From assembly GCA_964487915.1 (NCBI GenBank), contig CAZASN010000004.1, positions 1 through 64,000 of the forward strand: a stretch of DNA of 64,000 nucleotides, read 5' to 3'. Of this stretch, positions 61,493-64,000 are shown piece by piece (the first letter of the stretch is position 1; each line of letters begins with the position of its first letter). Made by a program: the position numbers and the translations under genes. The notes below the pieces were generated by a model. That model saw nothing but the letters and a program-made list of their open reading frames with translations, did no database searches and was not told where the DNA came from. Source of the DNA: Proruminimicrobium sp964487915. GTDB taxonomy: Bacteria > Elusimicrobiota > Endomicrobiia > Endomicrobiales > Endomicrobiaceae.

Positions 61493-61597
61493 GAAGCTGA
61501 GCAGCTTAGAAGCTTGGCAAAAACATTAACGATCGGTAAAAAGCTAATCTGTTGGTGCAGTTTACTAAGCTGCCAAACTTCTAAACTTCCAAGCTTC
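61493..61597. repeat. Inverted pair of the 8-nt-period repeat, copy 4
   Basis: Left arm 61493-61519 (GAAGCTGA, GCAGCTTA, GAAGCTTG, GCA) and right arm 61571-61597, whose complement reads GAAGCTTG, GAAGTTTA, GAAGTTTG, GCA. The arms agree at 22 of 27 positions and face each other across 51 nt, so the RNA could fold into a long hairpin between deaD and the FmdB-like gene. It occupies most of the 132-bp gap. Confidence 0.75.
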
Positions 61598-61611
61598 AAA
61601 AGGTGGAAAAT

Positions 61612-61854
61612 ATGCCGTTGTTTGAATATGTTTGTAAAAAGTGCGGTAAAGAGTTTGAAAAACTGATTTTTTCAATTGACGGCGAAAAAATAGAATGTCC
61701 GTCATGCAAAAGCGCCGATATTGAAAAAAAGTTTTCTGTTTTTTCGTCAAAAAGTTCAAAAAATGATTTGTGCGGATGCGATTCGTCATCGGACTGCGCC
61801 GTAAAAAAACACGGCGGAGGATGCGGTTGCGGCGGTGGTTGTTGCGGAATATAA
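61612..61854 (+). CDS. FmdB-type zinc ribbon protein
   Basis: An 80-residue protein starting MPLFEYVCKKCGKEFEKL, the FmdB-type zinc ribbon, with CPSCKSADIEKKFSVFSSKSS next. The two CxxC pairs (Cys8/Cys11 and Cys29/Cys32) would bind one zinc ion. The tail is Gly/Cys/His-rich (HGGGCGCGGGCCG), as in many family members. Function unknown; sometimes annotated as a regulatory protein. ATG 61612 is preceded by AGGTGG; a GTG at 61603 lies in that ribosome-binding site. Confidence 0.88.
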   Translation: MPLFEYVCKKCGKEFEKLIFSIDGEKIECPSCKSADIEKKFSVFSSKSSKNDLCGCDSSSDCAVKKHGGGCGCGGGCCGI

Positions 61855-61903
61855 TTTAAAGATAAAAGAAGTTTAAGTATTATTTTTTGCAGAGGCTTAT
61901 ATA

Positions 61904-62620
61904 ATGTCGGAATTACTGTCTTATTTCGGAATAGAAAGTAAAAATATAAAGAAAACGTGCGTAATTTGCCAGGCTTCGGATCAAACGTTATTTTCGGAAC
62001 TCGGCCCGGCGGAAACATTTACCGGCCTTTTTGCCAAAGTGAACAATTATGAAAGCGCTACGATAATCTCTACAAAAAATAATTTTCTTGTAGGCGATAT
62101 CGTATTGTATTTAAAAGATACGGCTTGTGAAAATATAGTATTGTTCGGAAGCTGCGGCGGAGCCGGAGAAGTTAAAATAGGCGACAAATTAATAGTCAAA
62201 AAAGTTTTTAACTTTGAAAGTTTCTCGGAAATGCTTGAAATGAAAAGAAATCCCGATTCATATTATCCGTCGGCTTCATTGGTCGGAGAATTTCTGTTAA
62301 AAAACAGCAAACTTGACATACAGCACGTAAAATGCGCGACCACAAGCTCTTTGTTTCTTGAAAAAAAATACAAGGACTGGTTCAGTAAAAATAAAATCAA
62401 CGCCGTTGACATGGAATGTTCTTCGGTTTTTTCCGCTTCATGCTCAATAAATAAAAAAGCCATAGCCGTATTTTATATAACAGATATCGTCGGAGTTAAC
62501 GAGCCATTCGGAAATGATGTTGAACAGTCTCAAAAATCGGCAATATTAAAGGCCAGGCAGGCTCTTGCAAAATCAATATGCAACTTTATAAACGATGGAC
62601 AGCAACATTTCATATATTAA
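61904..62620 (+). CDS. Nucleoside phosphorylase-like protein
   Basis: A 238-residue cytoplasmic protein of the PNP/UDP phosphorylase family, which splits N-glycosidic bonds of nucleosides. Landmarks: VLFGSCGGAGEVKIGD (about 80-95, the phosphate/ribose loop) and VDMECSSVFSAS (about 167-178, with the Met-Glu ribose-binding pair). The substrate (purine nucleoside, methylthioadenosine, futalosine or other) cannot be told. AGAGG lies upstream of ATG 61904. It overlaps the next gene by 26 bp, so the two may work in one pathway. Confidence 0.8.
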   Translation: MSELLSYFGIESKNIKKTCVICQASDQTLFSELGPAETFTGLFAKVNNYESATIISTKNNFLVGDIVLYLKDTACENIVLFGSCGGAGEVKIGDKLIVKKVFNFESFSEMLEMKRNPDSYYPSASLVGEFLLKNSKLDIQHVKCATTSSLFLEKKYKDWFSKNKINAVDMECSSVFSASCSINKKAIAVFYITDIVGVNEPFGNDVEQSQKSAILKARQALAKSICNFINDGQQHFIY

Positions 62621-63926
62621 AAGTCTGCTTGAAAACAAATTCCCGTTTTTCGGCATAAATAAAATAAGAGAACTTTCAAGGCTTGTATTTGAAATAACAA
62701 AAAGAGACGGCATTGATCCGCAGTCTTTTATTGAAGGATTTGAATTTTCCGACTACCGCGGTACAAAAACAAGTCTTTTAAAACTCAGATATCCTTCAAC
62801 TTATTCTATTTCGTCAAAAGACAGTTTTTATTTGCCGGATATAGATATTAAGAATTCCGACAAAGCCTGTTTAGAACAGAGGGAATTTAATCCTGAAAAT
62901 ATTTATTATACCCGTGAAGTTGAAAACACTTCTTTATATCAAAGAATCAAAACTCTTTTTCCGTCATCGGTGTTTAGGGAAATTTTATCTTTGAAGGAAT
63001 TTTTAAAAGATAATAAATTTTCCCTGGAAAAGTATAATAAAAGAAGAGAAAATTTATTTTTGGTAAAAGAGAAATTTGATTTTTTTAAGGCCTGCCCGTG
63101 CACTAAAAATGTGGTATGCTGCAATTATTCAATTTTAAATACCGGTTACGGATGCCCGTATGAATGCAGTTATTGTTTTTTGCAGGGATATCAAAATGTT
63201 TCAGGCATTATTTTCCCGTGCAATATAAAAGATTTTCTTGATGTTGATAAAATAAAACCGGCACACGGCAAAATGTTTGACCTGCCAAGAGCCGGAAGCG
63301 GCGAATTTACGGATTCTCTCGTTTTTGACGATATTACTTTGTTTTCATCCGATATAGTAAAATTTTTTAAAGAAAACCGGAATATTTCATTTGAATTCAA
63401 AACAAAAAGCGTAAATATCGCAAATTTATTAAAAATCGGCGGAGCGGACAATATAACAGTTTCATGGTCGGTTAACACTGAAAAAATGATAGAAGAAAAC
63501 GAACATCTTACTCCTAAACTTGAAGAAAGATTAAAAGCCGCTAAAAAATGCGCCGAAGCGGGCTACGGCGTAGGGTTTCATTTTGATCCGGTTATTTTTT
63601 ATGAAAACTGGCGCAAAGATTATGAAAAAACAATTGAAAATATATTTGATTTTATAGATGGAAAATATATAAAATGGATAAGTATAGGATCTTTAAGAAT
63701 GCCGGCCGAACTGAAGAAAGTTATTGAAAACAGGTTCCCGGATAATAAAATTCTCGATGAAGAACTTTTATTATGCGATGACAATAAGTTGAGATATACA
63801 AAAAGACTCAGAACCGAAATGTATGAGGCAATAATACATAAGATCAAAAAATACGATAAAAATATTGTTGTCTATTTGTGTATGGAGACGGCTGAAGTAT
63901 GGAATAAATGCGGAGGTATTGTATGA
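62595..63926 (+). CDS. Radical SAM protein of the spore photoproduct lyase-like family
   Basis: A 443-residue radical SAM enzyme. The 4Fe-4S/AdoMet motif is GCPYECSYCFLQGY (Cys at about 187, 191 and 194), the form seen in SPL-like proteins where Cys-x-Tyr/Phe-Leu-Gln follows. Further cysteines just before it (CPCTKNVVCCNYS) may hold another metal. The C-terminal half is a TIM-barrel-type fold (SWSVNTEKMIEENEHLTP, GVGFHFDPVIFYENW). In non-spore-formers the substrate of this family is uncertain. ATG 62595 lies within the end of the phosphorylase gene. Confidence 0.85.
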   Translation: MDSNISYIKSLLENKFPFFGINKIRELSRLVFEITKRDGIDPQSFIEGFEFSDYRGTKTSLLKLRYPSTYSISSKDSFYLPDIDIKNSDKACLEQREFNPENIYYTREVENTSLYQRIKTLFPSSVFREILSLKEFLKDNKFSLEKYNKRRENLFLVKEKFDFFKACPCTKNVVCCNYSILNTGYGCPYECSYCFLQGYQNVSGIIFPCNIKDFLDVDKIKPAHGKMFDLPRAGSGEFTDSLVFDDITLFSSDIVKFFKENRNISFEFKTKSVNIANLLKIGGADNITVSWSVNTEKMIEENEHLTPKLEERLKAAKKCAEAGYGVGFHFDPVIFYENWRKDYEKTIENIFDFIDGKYIKWISIGSLRMPAELKKVIENRFPDNKILDEELLLCDDNKLRYTKRLRTEMYEAIIHKIKKYDKNIVVYLCMETAEVWNKCGGIV

Positions 63927-64000
63927 GAAAGATAATAGTTTTATTTATTGCGGTATTTTTTGTTTTTGCCGTAAAAGCTTCGGCCGAACAGCCGAAATTT
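63923..64000 (+). CDS. Start of a secreted protein (cut by window end)
   Basis: ATG 63923 overlaps the upstream stop (ATGA) and follows GGAGG (63912-63916) by 6 nt. The 26 visible codons give MRKIIVLFIAVFFVFAVKAS and then AEQPKF, a clear signal peptide with cleavage likely after ASA. Nothing can be said about the mature protein. Confidence 0.75.
   Translation, partial: MRKIIVLFIAVFFVFAVKASAEQPKF

Overview
The window looks like a chromosomal segment of a low-GC, diderm (Gram-negative-type) bacterium. Evidence for an outer membrane includes two autotransporters, OmpA-type peptidoglycan-binding domains, a secretin, many signal peptides and lipoboxes, and a BatA/B/C/D-type operon. Gene content and style (about 35-40% GC by eye, abundant Lys/Asn/Ile, a compact type IV pilus/type II secretion locus) fit Elusimicrobiota, most likely an Endomicrobium relative. 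That placement is inference from pattern recognition, not from a search.

Layout. (1) 1-1170: 3' part of a 23S rRNA gene and a complete 5S gene. (2) 1225-12156: an L10-type leader with attenuator, then rplJ, rplL, rpoB, rpoC, rpsL, rpsG. The rRNA operon abuts this cluster; rplK/rplA are not upstream and fusA/tuf are not downstream. (3) 12171-17784: a visibly more AT-rich island beginning at a large palindrome. It holds a DUF2188-like gene on the minus strand, then a plus-strand cluster: half-HsdS-like protein, transglutaminase-like protein, two DNA methyltransferases, an unknown protein, a degenerate LAGLIDADG-like protein and a PD-(D/E)XK-like nuclease. This is the best candidate for an undescribed system. 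(4) 17794-18414: a Vat/XAT-type acetyltransferase with host-like composition. (5) 18571-31641: three large outer-membrane proteins, two of them ending in OmpA domains. (6) 31693-36830: four related secreted carbohydrate-binding-like proteins, small envelope proteins and a putative secreted glycoside hydrolase. (7) 36841-48882: a type IV pilus/type II secretion-like locus (PilB, PilC, pseudopilins, PilM, PilN, a PilO-PilP fusion, secretin) followed by a receiver protein, a TPR protein and a TMTC-like glycosyltransferase. (8) 48909-56325: a MoxR/DUF58/VWA/TPR/BatD operon behind a CIRCE-like operator. (9) 56486-64000: a small barrel protein, argC-argJ, DUF116, a DEAD-box helicase, an FmdB-type zinc ribbon, a nucleoside phosphorylase-like protein, an SPL-like radical SAM protein and the start of a secreted protein.

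Functionally the window joins core information processing to a cell-surface gene block (adhesins, glycan binding, pilus/secretion, envelope stress), interrupted by one horizontally acquired restriction-modification-like island. Several intergenic gaps carry copies of an 8-nt-period repeat built on GAAGYTTR. No tRNA, insertion sequence or CRISPR array was seen.
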